Assembly: GCA_021613335.1 (NCBI GenBank) | Contig: JAJTWR010000263.1 | Location: forward strand, 1,916,001-1,980,000 | Direction: 5' to 3' | DNA length: 64,000 nucleotides | DNA from: Whitmania pigra | Lineage: Eukaryota; Annelida; Clitellata; Hirudinida; Haemopidae | Shown here: positions 32,794-44,364 of the stretch, piece after piece | How positions within the stretch are numbered: position 1 is the first letter of the stretch | How the letters are laid out: every line of letters begins with the position of its first letter | Notes under the pieces: generated by a model | The model's database searches: none | What the model saw: only the letters and a program-made list of their open reading frames with translations | What the model was told of the DNA's origin: nothing | Program-made: the position numbers and the translations under genes

Positions 32794-35063
32794 GTTGGTC
32801 GAGTCTATTTTCAGTATTTTTTGCTTTTTTCTATGAGGGCTATTTGTTCATTTGTTCATTTGTTCATTCAGTCATGCATAAACTTGACTGCCTATAGGTC
32901 TTCATGATGGCTTGATATTGCTTACTGGCTGGAATGAGTGTTTCCCTAGATTGTCATCTCCAACTTTGAACAAGACCATTCATTATGATGATCCTAAAAT
33001 GCATTCAGCTGGAAAATGTGATCATTTTATCTTGGTTTACTGTGAAAGTGTGCCATGATGTAGGTGATTATAAAATTATGGGGCCATTTGTAATGCATTT
33101 ATTTATGGCATTCAAGTGTGATTTATCTGCTCCGTGATATTTTGTTTACTTCTTAAGGTTTTCTTTTAAGAAAGAAGTTGCAATTTGCAAAAGAAAGTTT
33201 ACTAAACCTCCTCACATTTCTTGTACATGTTTTATCAACATGATGTTTGCATAAACACCCAGCAAGTTGTACAATAATGCTTTTATTATCTTTAAGTATA
33301 AAATATCTATGACTTTGAGTGCATGAGTATCCAGCACAATAACAACAGTAAAGGAGGGAGGCAGTTTACTACCAGGGTTGTGGACAACAACCCTGGTGGT
33401 GTCTTCAATCAAGTACAATTAGCATAGAAATTAAGACGAAGAAAAGCAGTACAGTTGATTAGAATGAGGATTTTAGAATAAATTTTCAAAAGTAATTTTT
33501 TTGCAAAACCAATTATGTCATGATGAGCATGAGAATCATGATTTAATTCTTCATGGGATAGGTTTGTTATCTCTTTTGTTCTGCTCGACCAAAAAAAAAG
33601 ATTAAAAACACTTTGGGAATGATAATAGCAGGTTGGTGTCTGATGATACGTCTCATGGAATGAAGCAGTAAAGCTGAGATTTGAGGACAGGTTGCTACTA
33701 ATTAAGTGCAGACACAAATGTTGTTTTTAAAGTTTAGTAGGTGACAGAGTTGTTAGACCACCCTTGAGAAATGCTTTCCAACCACCCTTTCATCTGTGCA
33801 TCTTTTTAATGGAAAAATTGAAGGCAATCTTGAAATAGTTTTTCATGCAAAATAGATGTCTCCAAAAATGAAGGCAATATTCTTCGGAGGATGGATGCAC
33901 GACGTTGGCAAAATAAATGCCTTACACGATGGCAGGATTTTTAAGAGTGGAATATATATGCATGAGTCAGATGGATCTCATCTTGTTATTTGGATTCAGT
34001 GGGAGCACAATAACTTAGCATTTATTAGATTGATATTGAAAATATTCTTGTCTAGCTGCAGAGGGGGATGGAAAGTGGGAAGGCTTTTAAAATTTACATC
34101 TCATTGAAACAAGGAAGAATGCAACCTATGGATGACAAATGTATTCTGAAATGATGGCTGCTGTGTTTTCGTTCAGTTTTTGAAAATGTAAACATGCATT
34201 GAAATTGTGACCTACCACATGTGAACGTCGTTTGATTGTTGCTCACCACATGTATCAGGGAGGGTGGTGGCTAATTATTTAATTTTATTGATTCCTGGCT
34301 GGAGATGTACACGAGAATTAATTAGGAGGACAAGTCTCAATTTACTACTCTTTCTAAAGATGTTCTGCACTGGAGTGTGCCATAAAATACAGCCCACTCC
34401 TATGTAGCCTTAAAAATAGGCTGGTTGTTTTCCACGTGATTTTATAAAGGTAGTGGCATTTGTTATCTTCTTCATTTGCGGGAGCTTTTCTTTTCGCCAC
34501 ATTTTCTTCAGCAGCACAAAATTCCTTCGATATCACCTTGTGATTTGTTGACAGTCTCGTTGGTGAACGTCAGTCGTAGAGGTGTGAGATATCATGGGTT
34601 GTGACATTTGAGCAGCCTATTCATGAGCAGAGAATGCAATTTGAAATGGAAAAATTTTATTGCCTTGTGTGCAGCACTGTTGGCATGTTCGTTGACACTT
34701 CAATGAAAATTATCTTCTTTTGATTGAATGACCTGAATAATTTGGTCTAATAATTATATCTATTACTTGGCTAGAAGTCCAGCTATAACATCAGAATCAG
34801 TATTAATTGAGATATGTCTCTGCTGGGCATTGGAGCTAAGATTTATGATGAATGTTTTGGCTTGGGATTCTCCATTGTTGAGTTTATACCCATTAGGTCA
34901 CTACCGTGTCACACAAGTCATTAATCTCCCTAGAAATTTTGATCCCTTTCAAATCACTGTTTACATAAATTTCATTTTTTAGTTGTTTTTATTTCGCCCG
35001 AATAATTTTATTGCGTCTCGTGATTATTATTTGTTTGCATAATTGGCATTCACTTTTCTACAG
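32794..35063. other. Intron of the RLF/ZNF292-like gene
   Basis: About 2.3 kb with no supported exon. A near-perfect hairpin sequence lies at 33371-33397 (ACCAGGGTTGT and its complement around a 5-nt loop). Confidence 0.6.
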
Positions 35064-35204
35064 AGCTTGCTAGAGTCGTGGCTAAAAATTCAAAGGCAGA
35101 AAGAGCCCGATATTGAGAAGTTCATGGACAGTGTCGGCAAGATAGTTGGACTGGCCCAGAATGTGAGGCAGTTGAACATATTGCTGGATGCCATGGTCAA
35201 TCTG
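35064..35204 (+). CDS. ZNF292/RLF: RLF/ZNF292-like exon 7: hallmark SWLKIQ block
   Basis: 141 nt, phase 0; acceptor TTTTCTACAG, donor GTACTG. ESWLKIQRQKEPDIEKFMDS aligns with LFWSKLQQRVEPSIQVYLER of ZNF292. The best single exon for the family call together with exon 9. Confidence 0.88.
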
Positions 35205-35410
35205 GTACTGTTTCTTCTCCATCACTTAGCAATGAATGATTTCATGATTTAATGTAATGTAATAATTATTTTTTAATAATAATTAATTTATTGCCAACAG
35301 TCTAAAGCCTAAAGAAAGCAAACATTATTGATTGACCATCGACAAATGAAATTTCCTATGTTTTATCGACTTAATATTTCATTTCTTTTCAACATTTGCT
35401 TCCGTTGCAG

Positions 35411-35605
35411 TTTGACAGTCAATTTATTCAGTTCTGCTCAGAACTTGCAATAAACTCCATCCAAAAGCATCGTCAGCTCCAACAAATGCAGGACGGTTTC
35501 GCAGGAGAAGAATCCTCGTCTCTGTCGACCGAAGCGGCCACTGGCTTGGTGCAGATTTGCAGGGTCGTTGCCAAGCTCTACCAGAACCATCCCCAGATAA
35601 ACTTG
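35411..35605 (+). CDS. ZNF292/RLF: RLF/ZNF292-like exon 8: helical domain
   Basis: 195 nt, phase 0; acceptor TTCCGTTGCAG, donor GTTAGT. Reads FIQFCSELAINSIQKHRQ, then GLVQICRVVAKLYQNHPQI, matching CIELCVKALRL and ISICKTISCLLPDDLEV. Confidence 0.85.
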
Positions 35606-36767
35606 GTTAGTTATAAGACGGCTATATTTCATTACCTGTCTTTAAAGAGCCTTATTAATTATGATAGAAGGCCTCTCTTAATTCACGTCACGTTGCTCAA
35701 TTTGTCGGAGAGCGTGTTTTATGGATCAATCAAATCTTTTTTGTTTTTCAATTTGTCTTTCAAGTTTGCTGCTTTGATCAACTAACCGTCATTTCGATCT
35801 TTCTATCCTTTCTGAGAGGACAAAATTTCAAAGGACAGTCTCATCACGTTTTGATTGTTTCATCATACATTTAAATCCACCTCTTCATCATCACAACAAC
35901 TGTTAGCAGTTAATAATGCGCTGGTGTGGTTTAATGTTGAGTAATCCTGAATATGGACTTAATCATAATCATCATCATCATCATCACCACGAGCACGAAG
36001 ACCTCCGAGGCTATTATTAGCCATTACGATTTAAGCAATAACAGGAAGATGGTTTATTCTCGTAGCATGCATTGAATGAAAAAAGTTTTTCTCATTATTT
36101 CTGAGTTGTCCGAAGTTCCGCTGGCAATGAACGCAATGAATCATGCGAATAGACTGTAAACAACATTTTGCTCCACAAACACGACCTCGCCCCTCCCTCC
36201 CTCCCCCTCCCACGTCAAATCATCGCTTAAAAACACCACTGGCCTTTCTGTCAGGCCCTCATTCTCGGTCGTAAATTAGGCTCTACATGGGCTGTTGTTG
36301 GAAGGTAGGTTATTTATCCTTGAACATCATCATCAGCACTCGTTATCACAATCATCGTTGTCAATATCATCTCCTCCTTACATCCCTTGGTCTTTGTGTC
36401 TCTCTCATTCTACATTGTCGATAATTGGCATTCTGCCAAAAGATTAATAGGCCTGAAGCAGATGGCAAGTTGCTTTCTAAATGTCTTTGATGCTGCATGA
36501 TTAACTTTTCTCAAGTTAGAGGGGATATTACTTTATTAGGATACTCTTAAGAGATCTACAGATAATAAGGCAAATTTATTGGCCTGTCAATATAAGGTAG
36601 AAGTCTTTTGTATTTTCTCCATTTTGTTTAATCACTCAGCTCAAATAGATAAGTTGCATTTATTTACTGGATTTGAGATTTTCAAAGCTAGTTAAGAAGC
36701 ATCATAATTTTAATGCAAAGGTGTTTTAAATGAATTGAACAATTCTGTTTCGAATTCTTTTTTCCAG
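35606..36767. other. Intron of the RLF/ZNF292-like gene
   Basis: About 1.2 kb with a short (ATC)n run at 35967-35990. No exon seen. Confidence 0.6.
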
Positions 36768-37084
36768 TCCTGCTTGACGAGCGCTTTGTGCCTGGAACCT
36801 ACAGAGGAGTCGTACAAATGCTTGGAGACTGCGTTCAGGATTTCTCCGGCGTCCCTTTGCTCGTACGACGTCACGAGCACGTTCCCGGCAATACTGGACG
36901 TCAGTCCTAACACATTAAACCTTTTATTGGAAAGCATCGACTCCCTCAGGCCGCCCAACCTCCACCCGCAGCTCGGTTGGGATGTTTTAGTGAAATCCTT
37001 GCTTCCCGAGGCATCCCTGGATGATGGAAATCTCCTCAGTGGGGTGATAGATGGCACTGAGGCTGATGGAGTTTCTATTAGCAG
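36768..37084 (+). CDS. ZNF292/RLF: RLF/ZNF292-like exon 9: end of conserved N-terminal domain
   Basis: 317 nt; acceptor TTTTTTCCAG, donor GTGTCT. CLTSALCLEPTEESYKCLE matches CQLSEFLIEPTVDAYYAVE; further on HPQLGWDVLVKSLLPEAS corresponds to DPEFWDWKTLKRQCLALMGE plus EAS. Ends two bases into a codon. Confidence 0.88.
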
Positions 37085-37251
37085 GTGTCTTTGGCAAGGA
37101 TGCTTATGTTCCAATTTTAATTTTACGACCTTATATTGTGATTATGATTATGATTATGATTATCAATACGATTTAATAGTACCTATAGATGACAATGTTG
37201 CAAAAATACTTGGTTAAGACTTCGTTTACTGACGCTTAGAATTTCTTGAAG

Positions 37252-37576
37252 GTTCAACTTTTGTGACGACGGTCTCGGGCCTAAAGAGGTAGAAATGGAG
37301 GGGGTGTCGTGCATGTTGGATCAGGAGTCCCTGGGTTATCCTCCGGATGGCATCGTTTCTCCCTCTCTGACACACCAAGTCTTGAACGATGATACTCTCA
37401 CAGGGGATCAAGATATCGATGAAAGCGTTGGCGATGGAGTTTTGTTCCAGAGGCATTGCCATCATGAAATGTTGTCTGTTGAGGATGCCTACAGATATAA
37501 TGATGGTAGTCTCTTGCCTCAAGATGGATTAGGCAAACACGTCTTGAACAACATCACATTAGATGACATTCAACAA
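37252..37576 (+). CDS. ZNF292/RLF: RLF/ZNF292-like exon 10: acidic linker
   Basis: 325 nt; acceptor AATTTCTTGAAG, donor GTAGGT. It is rich in Asp/Glu (DDTLTGDQDIDESVGD) with no recognised domain. The single acceptor base completes an Arg codon; phase fits both sides. Confidence 0.78.
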
Positions 37577-37662
37577 GTAGGTTGAAAGCTATCTTTCATA
37601 TAATGGCGCTCATCAATGACTCAATAATTACTAGATTAAAGATAACTTTCCATCTGCTTAAG

Positions 37663-38365
37663 GTTCTCAGCGGTTCTACTCTTGGTAATTCGGGAAAGGA
37701 AGCACCAATGGACGAACGTGCGCTGCAGGAAATCACGGCATTTCTTCAGTCGGAAATGGGGAAGAATTCTGCTCTAGGCTTTGAATCGAGCCTGAATCAG
37801 ATGAACGACTTTCTTCAGTCTCCAGATTCGTTGTATCTCAACAATCCTAAAAGCAGTTCGCCACCTCCTTACTACTCTACTATCACTAGATCTCATCACT
37901 ATACCCAATCTAATGACAGATCTCAGAACTGCTCTTCTTCGGCGACCAACAGCTTTCAGGAACGAGTTTCTTCTCCGTCAAATTTGCCGTCGTACGAGGA
38001 GACGCTGAATCCTCCGAGTTCAGAATCAAAAAACCACGTGGGGGCCAACATCCTCGTGACGGATTCCAACTTTCCATATCTCAAGCAATTTCTACCTCAC
38101 TTGCAGACGGTCATGCAGTCAGTGCAGAGTTTGGTTCGTTGTAGCAGCAGCAGCAACAACGTCGACCCGAGTTCTGTCGGCGTTGTTGCAGGGAGTCGTT
38201 CGCACGACGTGGTACGATCCTCTACGACTTGCTCATCCATTTCTTCTTCTGCCACTTTTCCATCTTCCATTGCCTCCAATGACACTCAAGACGACCCCTC
38301 GCTTCCTTCGAATTCCCCACACTTTAAGGAAGTTCATCCGGATTGTTCTTCACCGAACGAAGCAG
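37663..38365 (+). CDS. ZNF292/RLF: RLF/ZNF292-like exon 11: Ser/Asn-rich region
   Basis: 703 nt; acceptor CATCTGCTTAAG, donor GTTTGA. Low-complexity Ser/Asn/Pro sequence with PSYEETLNPP and a serine-rich C-terminal part; no finger. Probably disordered. Confidence 0.82.
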
Positions 38366-38582
38366 GTTTGAATATCTTCTAAGCTTATTGCAACATTTGA
38401 AATAATAATAATAATAATAAGAAGAAAAATAATAAGAATGAGAATGTAGAACAAATAGTCATAAGCATAATACGCAATAATAATAATAAAGCAATTCAGA
38501 TGTTGCGTTATGTTCGTCAGTGTCAGCACACAAAGAAACACAATCTGCCGGCTTATTTTTAATCTGTTTTTCTCTCTTTTAG

Positions 38583-39298
38583 CTGTACCGTCGACCTCAC
38601 TGAAGCAGCCTCAGAGTATGCAGACATCCTCGACTCGATCATCCATCGACGATTCCCCCAAAACAGACCCGTCTTTGTTTGAGGATGTTTCTTCGAAACC
38701 ACTCTTAAAGTGTGACTTTTGCAATAAGGAGTTCATGTCAAAAGCTGGCAGGACAACTCACATACTGAGGGTTCACAGTAGGAACAAGAAGCTCGTCCCT
38801 GATGCGACTCCCGATGCCAAGCACGCGTCGGGCAATTCGAACGATCACAACAGGCACCCAGAGTCAGGTTGCCCAACGTTCGGGGAGAACGAAGCCACTT
38901 CCTCCATACAGGCAGTCGACCAACCTGCAGATTCATCGGCCAGCACGAGCAACCTCAAGCACTGTTTTGTTAAAATTGTTCGCCTCGACAAGGATTCGTC
39001 GCAGCACGAGCAGCAGGCTCGAGCGGAGTCCGACACGTCGCAGGTCGTCCTGTCGAAGCATGACAGCGGCGAGCAGATAATTTCTGAAAATCAGAGATTG
39101 CTTCAACAAGTCACAGAAAACCACGGCCCTCCTTGCATGTGCGAATCGTGCGGCGAGATGTTTAGCACTCGGGAGCAGTTGACCGGCCACAATTGCGACT
39201 GCGGAGCTTTAATGAACACTCCCATCTTAACCCCGGCGTCCGTGCATTCCACGACTCCTCTGCAGATCTCGGACATTGTGGACAACAGAAGCAATCAG
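38583..39298 (+). CDS. ZNF292/RLF: RLF/ZNF292-like exon 12: first zinc fingers
   Basis: 716 nt; acceptor TTCTCTCTTTTAG, donor GTACGC. Contains one good C2H2 finger (CDFCNKEFMSKAGRTTHILR then VH, near 38714) and a degenerate one (CESCGEMFSTREQLTGHNC, near 39140). Rest is acidic/Ser-rich. Confidence 0.85.
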
Positions 39299-39376
39299 GT
39301 ACGCTTTGGCACGGAAGTGTATCATCTGATGATCGATGTATTCGAGTCAAAATTTATGTTGTTTTTTGTGTTTTAG

Positions 39377-39934
39377 ATGTGCGAAGAATCGTCAGAGCCC
39401 GGTGCAAACAAACTCCCGGCTACCAGTATTTCCTCTGGTGCAGGGAATCAAAAAATTGTTTTTCTTGTAAATTCAAATTTACAGTCCAACACTCTCAACA
39501 GTGTACTCCAATCTAACCAGTCAAAAATGCAAGCATTTCTGAGAACCCTAAAAATTTCAAACACCAATAATCAGAACTTCGTAGTTCCCGGTATGACCGC
39601 ACAGCAGTCGAGCACTTCGTCCGGGACATCCCTAGCCAGCCCTAGAAGCATTCCTCTTAACACACCTCAGTCCTCTCAACCTCAGAAAATCCTTCAACAG
39701 AGGCTCCAATTACAGGTACAAGAATCAACTTCAAAAGCAATCAACGACAAGCAGCCTCCTTTCATCGAAATGCTGAAATTGGCCGATCATTTCCTCAAGA
39801 GCAACAACTTCAAGGTTTCTCAACAGCCGGGCTGCCAAGCGCTGGCCAATCTCGCCACGTCATCTTCGAAATCTCAACTCCAGGAGACCCTTCATGTGCT
39901 TTCCATTCAAAATAACAACAACACTTTTCAGCAG
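39377..39934 (+). CDS. ZNF292/RLF: RLF/ZNF292-like exon 13: Gln/Asn/Ser-rich region
   Basis: 558 nt, phase 0; acceptor TTTGTGTTTTAG, donor GTGTTT. No finger. The Gln/Asn-rich composition (ILQQRLQLQVQESTSK) suggests an activation or disordered segment. Confidence 0.82.
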
Positions 39935-40041
39935 GTGTTTTTATGAGTAACTTCTCTTGATCCTTTCAGTAAATATTGAATCGAAAGCCATCATTATCGT
40001 AATACGTCATTTTTATCCTTTCATTTAACTTCAACTTCCAG

Positions 40042-41523
40042 ATGAACCTGTTAGCAAACAATCAGAAGCTTCTGCATGTCATCAACAAGACAAACTTAAC
40101 CATTCCACAGCTAAAGGTTGCTCTTCAAGGGAACATCATCCTGAACAATGCCAACATCCATCTGCAGAATGCAGGACACCAGTCTGCACTCCAAGCACAA
40201 TCTCTAAAACTTGAACTTCCAGGAAAAGAGGTTTCAGTGGAGGGCATTAGGATGGTCGAACAGGTGGAATTTTTGTGTGAGTCGTGCTTGTTAACCTTTC
40301 CGGAGCTCGACGCAGCCTCGAAGCACGTCTCGACCAGCGACCACCAAGCGTCCAACATCGCACGATACTCCGTCTACTGCTGTCCTTTTTGCGGCGTCAA
40401 GTACAGGGACAAGATGACCGTCAAGAATCACATCATTTTCACCTGCCCGAACTCTATTAAACCACTTTCGGAGCTTTTCGCTTTTAACAAATTCCACAAC
40501 AATATTAACAGCGTCGTCGGCAATGCGGCCAACAACAATCTGTTGTCAGATGCTACGATGCAGTGCGTAGAGGGACATTCTGCTGCTGCTGAGGTTGATG
40601 TAAAACTTGCAGAGGTGAAGGGCTCGTCGGACAGGGTCATAAAACAAGAGCCTGAAAACAATGTATCTACCACTTGTGCCAAGTCACTGTCTCTTTATGA
40701 ATTGGTGAACTCTCCTATAACGATGGTGAGTTTGCTCAAGCAGCCTTCACAGGTCCAGTCTGTGCAGCAGCTTCATAAATGTCACTTCTGTCTTAAAATG
40801 TTCTCCTCTGCCGACTATTTGAATCTCCACGTTTCCACGAAGCACCAGACCGCGGGACAGATGGATTCCGAGGCCGATCCGGAACAGAAGCAAGAGAGTA
40901 CGTCGGCGATGATTAAGAATCTCATTCTCAAATCCAACATGGCTGCTGCGTCGAAGAGCGAGGCTAAGAACGTTTTGCCAACACCCAGTGCAGTCTCTGT
41001 TCCAACTCTCGAGCAGTTGACCTTGGGTTTTAAGCACACAACCGGTAGTGAGGGGCTGGCGCAGACCCCGAACTCTCCCTTCCTATCCACTACTCCCCGT
41101 CCTGATGTTTTTTCTGTTGAAGGCAAAACTCTTCAGAGCCCTGCAGAGATTAGTGATGCTCAGTCTGCACCAGTAACTCCTAAACAGAACCTGATCAACA
41201 TCCCAATGGTTGGCCATCAAAAGAACTTTGCATCGAACGTTTCCAACATTCAGAATGTGTCTCAACTTCCATCCTTAGTGCCTCACCCCCCTAAAACCTC
41301 GAAAGCCAAGGGTATCCTGTACAAGAACGTGTACATGCAATGCGAGGGAACTTACTACTGCTCAGTATGCAAGGCCGACTTGAGTTCGAGAGAGTCAAAG
41401 CGAAACCATCGCCAGTTGGCTTGCGGAGATCCGAAGACGGTTACTTATTCCAGGAAGTATTTCTATCTCTGTCCATACTGTTCAGAGAAATTTCCTTCTC
41501 AAAAGGAATGCAGGCAACACCAG
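40042..41523 (+). CDS. ZNF292/RLF: RLF/ZNF292-like exon 14: five fingers
   Basis: 1482 nt, phase 0, largest exon; acceptor TCAACTTCCAG, donor GTTTGA. Fingers start near 40276 (CESCLLTF), 40381 (CPFCGVKY, ending H-x4-C), 40780 (CHFCLKMF, classical ending H-x4-H), 41358 (CSVCKADL, ending H-x4-C) and 41472 (CPYCSEKF, interrupted by the intron after RQHQ). Between them lies Ser/Thr/Pro-rich linker. Confidence 0.87.
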
Positions 41524-41559
41524 GTTTGATGCTCTTGCATTCACAGATAAATGGATAAA

Positions 41560-41705
41560 CTAATTAACTACTTTATGCAATATATTATTAACTATTTTTT
41601 ATAAATGGATAAACTGATTGACTACTTTATGGAGTATATTATTACCTAACTTTTATTAATGAATAAATTAATTAACTACTTTATGTAATATGTTATTAAC
41701 ACTCT
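41560..41705. repeat. Degenerate tandem repeat in an intron
   Basis: Three diverged copies of about 66 bp containing ggataaactaattaactact and tttatg-aatat, filling the intron between exons 14 and 15. Confidence 0.7.
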
Positions 41706-41712
41706 TTTTCAG

Positions 41713-42707
41713 GTGACTGAATGTTTGCCTATGATAGGGGTCAGCACAGATGAACTGACTGTGAAAGAACTAGCATGCCCACTCTGCCCTAAGAAGTACC
41801 ATAACTTAATTCCTTTAAAGGGTCACATGACACAGGTTCACCACTTGCCCAAGTCAGAAACTCGCAAAATGCTCGAAGGTCTGGGATACTTGGAGACAGC
41901 ATTTGACCAACACATCCTCACAAATGCTTCTCAAGTGAGTTCATCTTCTTTCGGAATATTCTCCAAAGTCCCGAGAAACGCCAAAAATTGCTCGGAGGAG
42001 GTCGCCGCAAGAGCCACTGTATCGCAACCTTCGAGCCAACCTGCACCCCTCTCCTCCAGCAATGTCAATCTTGCATCATCCTGTTCCAGTATGGACATCT
42101 TCGATCTCGATCCAGACATGAGCTCTGACGTCAACTCGGACATGCCGTGCGACGTCATTTACGGCAAGGAATCTTCGGTCGTGTTTTCCCCCGAGGATTC
42201 CGAGGACAGGTTGAAGAAGGATTCTTGCTTCGACGATTACGACGTAAACTCCACTCTCCTCAACGTCGACAACGGTGCTACTCCGAATTCGTTCGTTAAC
42301 GAGTCCGAAAACAATCGAAAGCTTCGAACGCCGACTTTGTTGTCGCAGGCTTCCTTCGACGAGTCGCCATCCTCCTGGTCGTCTCCTTCTCCCAACGTGT
42401 CGTCTTCGCTCCAATTGCCGTCGTCCGCGAGTTCTCGATTCGACGACCCGCTTTCCTGCTCCTCCTTCACTGCTGACAGCACCCTCTCTCCCGAGCAAAA
42501 GAGGAGGAGGAACTCCAATTCTGCGAAACCTGCCGAGTTCTTCACGATGATGTTTAGAAATTATCCCATACTCGCCAAGGGGGTGTACGTCTGCTCGGCA
42601 TGCCAGAGTCAGATGGCGAGCAGTGCCGAGGCCGATCGACACGCGACGGACTGCACAGCTCAGAAAAATGGGAAGTCCACGGAAATCAAGAGATCCACTC
42701 TGTTCAA
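41713..42707 (+). CDS. ZNF292/RLF: RLF/ZNF292-like exon 15: fingers and Ser-rich linker
   Basis: 995 nt; acceptor CTCTTTTTCAG, donor GTATTG. Completes the finger begun in exon 14 (VTEC), then CPLCPKKYHNLIPLKGHMTQ with VHH, near 41779, and a later finger CSACQSQMASSAEADRHATD with C, near 42595. The long linker between is Ser/Asp-rich with the basic patch KRRRN. Ends two bases into a Lys codon of the next finger. Confidence 0.87.
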
Positions 42708-42817
42708 GTATTGAATGTCTTTTGAGCATTGAGTATCCTTTGAATTCGTATCATTAATTAGTTGTTAGTTACTGTTCGTTAATCGAAGTATTATCATTAT
42801 AATCACATCTCTTTCAG

Positions 42818-43673
42818 ATGTACGCATTGCACTGCTACATTCTGGAAGGCTAAGTTGTGTCGACAGCACCAGATCGAATCGTGCCTCTCTGAAGCGAGCA
42901 CGAGCGGAGGATCGGTGGATCTAGAGAGTCTGACCATGCCTTCCGTGGCATGTCCCATGTGTTCCGTCAGGTCCTACAACCGGTCCGGGTTGATGTCTCA
43001 CATGAAGTACAAGCACGGCATGGACACCAAGGGTGTCCGGGAGATTATGGAGAAGTGTGGCATCAGGAAGCAGACTCCCGAGAGGTTTGGCTCTTCGGCG
43101 ACGACGAGCAGTAGCATTTCCTGTCCGTTCGCCTCTGAATCCTCGATGACCCCGACCGTATCCACGATCCCTGATGTCTTTTCCGTGTCGGTTGCAGCGT
43201 CGTCCTTAGTTTCCTCGGACAATTCCCATCTCGTCGTCACCAATTCTGTGATCACCAGCTCTCTGGAAAGTTCCGCTCGAGTCGACGACGAAGAGGTCTC
43301 CCGAGCGGTCGATTCAGAACCCGTTCCTGTGCTCGCAAATCTTCAGACGGACAAAGCTCCTCCGTCGACGGTCAAGTCCAGCTCCTCGGTGCCGACTCCC
43401 GTAACGAAGCAGAACAACGAAAACAAGAGGAAGTTTGGCAGCATCATCGGCAGTGTGACGAGGAACTCGAAGAAAGAAAAGTTGACCATTTCTTTGAAAA
43501 GCAACAAACGGCCTGCCGACGACGTTCGTTCGTCGCACGCGACGTTCAATTCTTCTCCAGGTGCATCCGACTCTTCGTCCGACGACCTCCAGAAACCTCC
43601 GATGGCGAAGAAGAAGCCCGTCCTGCCGGAGGAATTGTCATCCGCCGCGGTCGCCCGATCCCTGGTTTGCTGA
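42818..43673 (+). CDS. ZNF292/RLF: RLF/ZNF292-like terminal exon 16
   Basis: 856 nt to TGA at 43671-43673; acceptor CATCTCTTTCAG. Restores the finger CTHCTATFWKAKLCRQHQIE with SC, then CPMCSVRSYNRSGLMSHMKY with KH. The remainder is Ser-rich with basic patches (KKKP, SKKEK) that could act in nuclear import. Confidence 0.87.
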
Positions 43674-44331
43674 TGGCTTCGAAAGGATCCGAGTATTACC
43701 CGATACGAATCATGAGATTTTTAGCTTTTCATGACGCATTGAGTTTCATTAATCCGAGTGTAAATATGCATTTTTGTGGCCGTCAACAACGGTCGATCGA
43801 GTCAGTTTGGAACTGCAACATTTTCAAGTTAACAACCTCCTTGTTTTTTGTTTCTTATCAATTAATATCATAATCATGTCCTACTTGTCATCGTGAAAGT
43901 TTACATATTACATATTTACTTATAAATACGTTCGAAGCGTTGTTTCGTGCTGGTTGTTAATGCTGCTATTGTTGTCCGAGGTACAGTGATCGACGCTAAG
44001 GTAATGTCTCACGTTCCACAGGGACATCTCATGTTCTCTAGTCAGCGTCTTCATGTCATCGTGGTCGTTAATGTTCTATTTATTTTTGGACTCTGGAGTT
44101 AACGGAGGAGCAGACGTGAGGAAATGCAATTGCTCGGTTGTTCACGTCTTCATAGTTGCCTTTATATTGAGTTCCTTTAATGTGTCTTGTATTCATACCT
44201 CACATCATAGAAAAGTATTTATCTCGAAAGTTCTCAAATTGTTTTCAAGCCATCACAACTGGTGTTTTCTGCCTATGGTTGAGTTGGACCGAAATCTTGT
44301 CACTCCTTCCCCGTTTGTCTGTTTCATTGTT

Positions 44332-44364
<33 letters not shown>

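Noticed and set aside
33371..33397. 11-bp stem hairpin in an intron (ACCAGGGTTGT with 5-nt loop)
   Set aside because: Too short for a microRNA precursor and without flanking complementarity.
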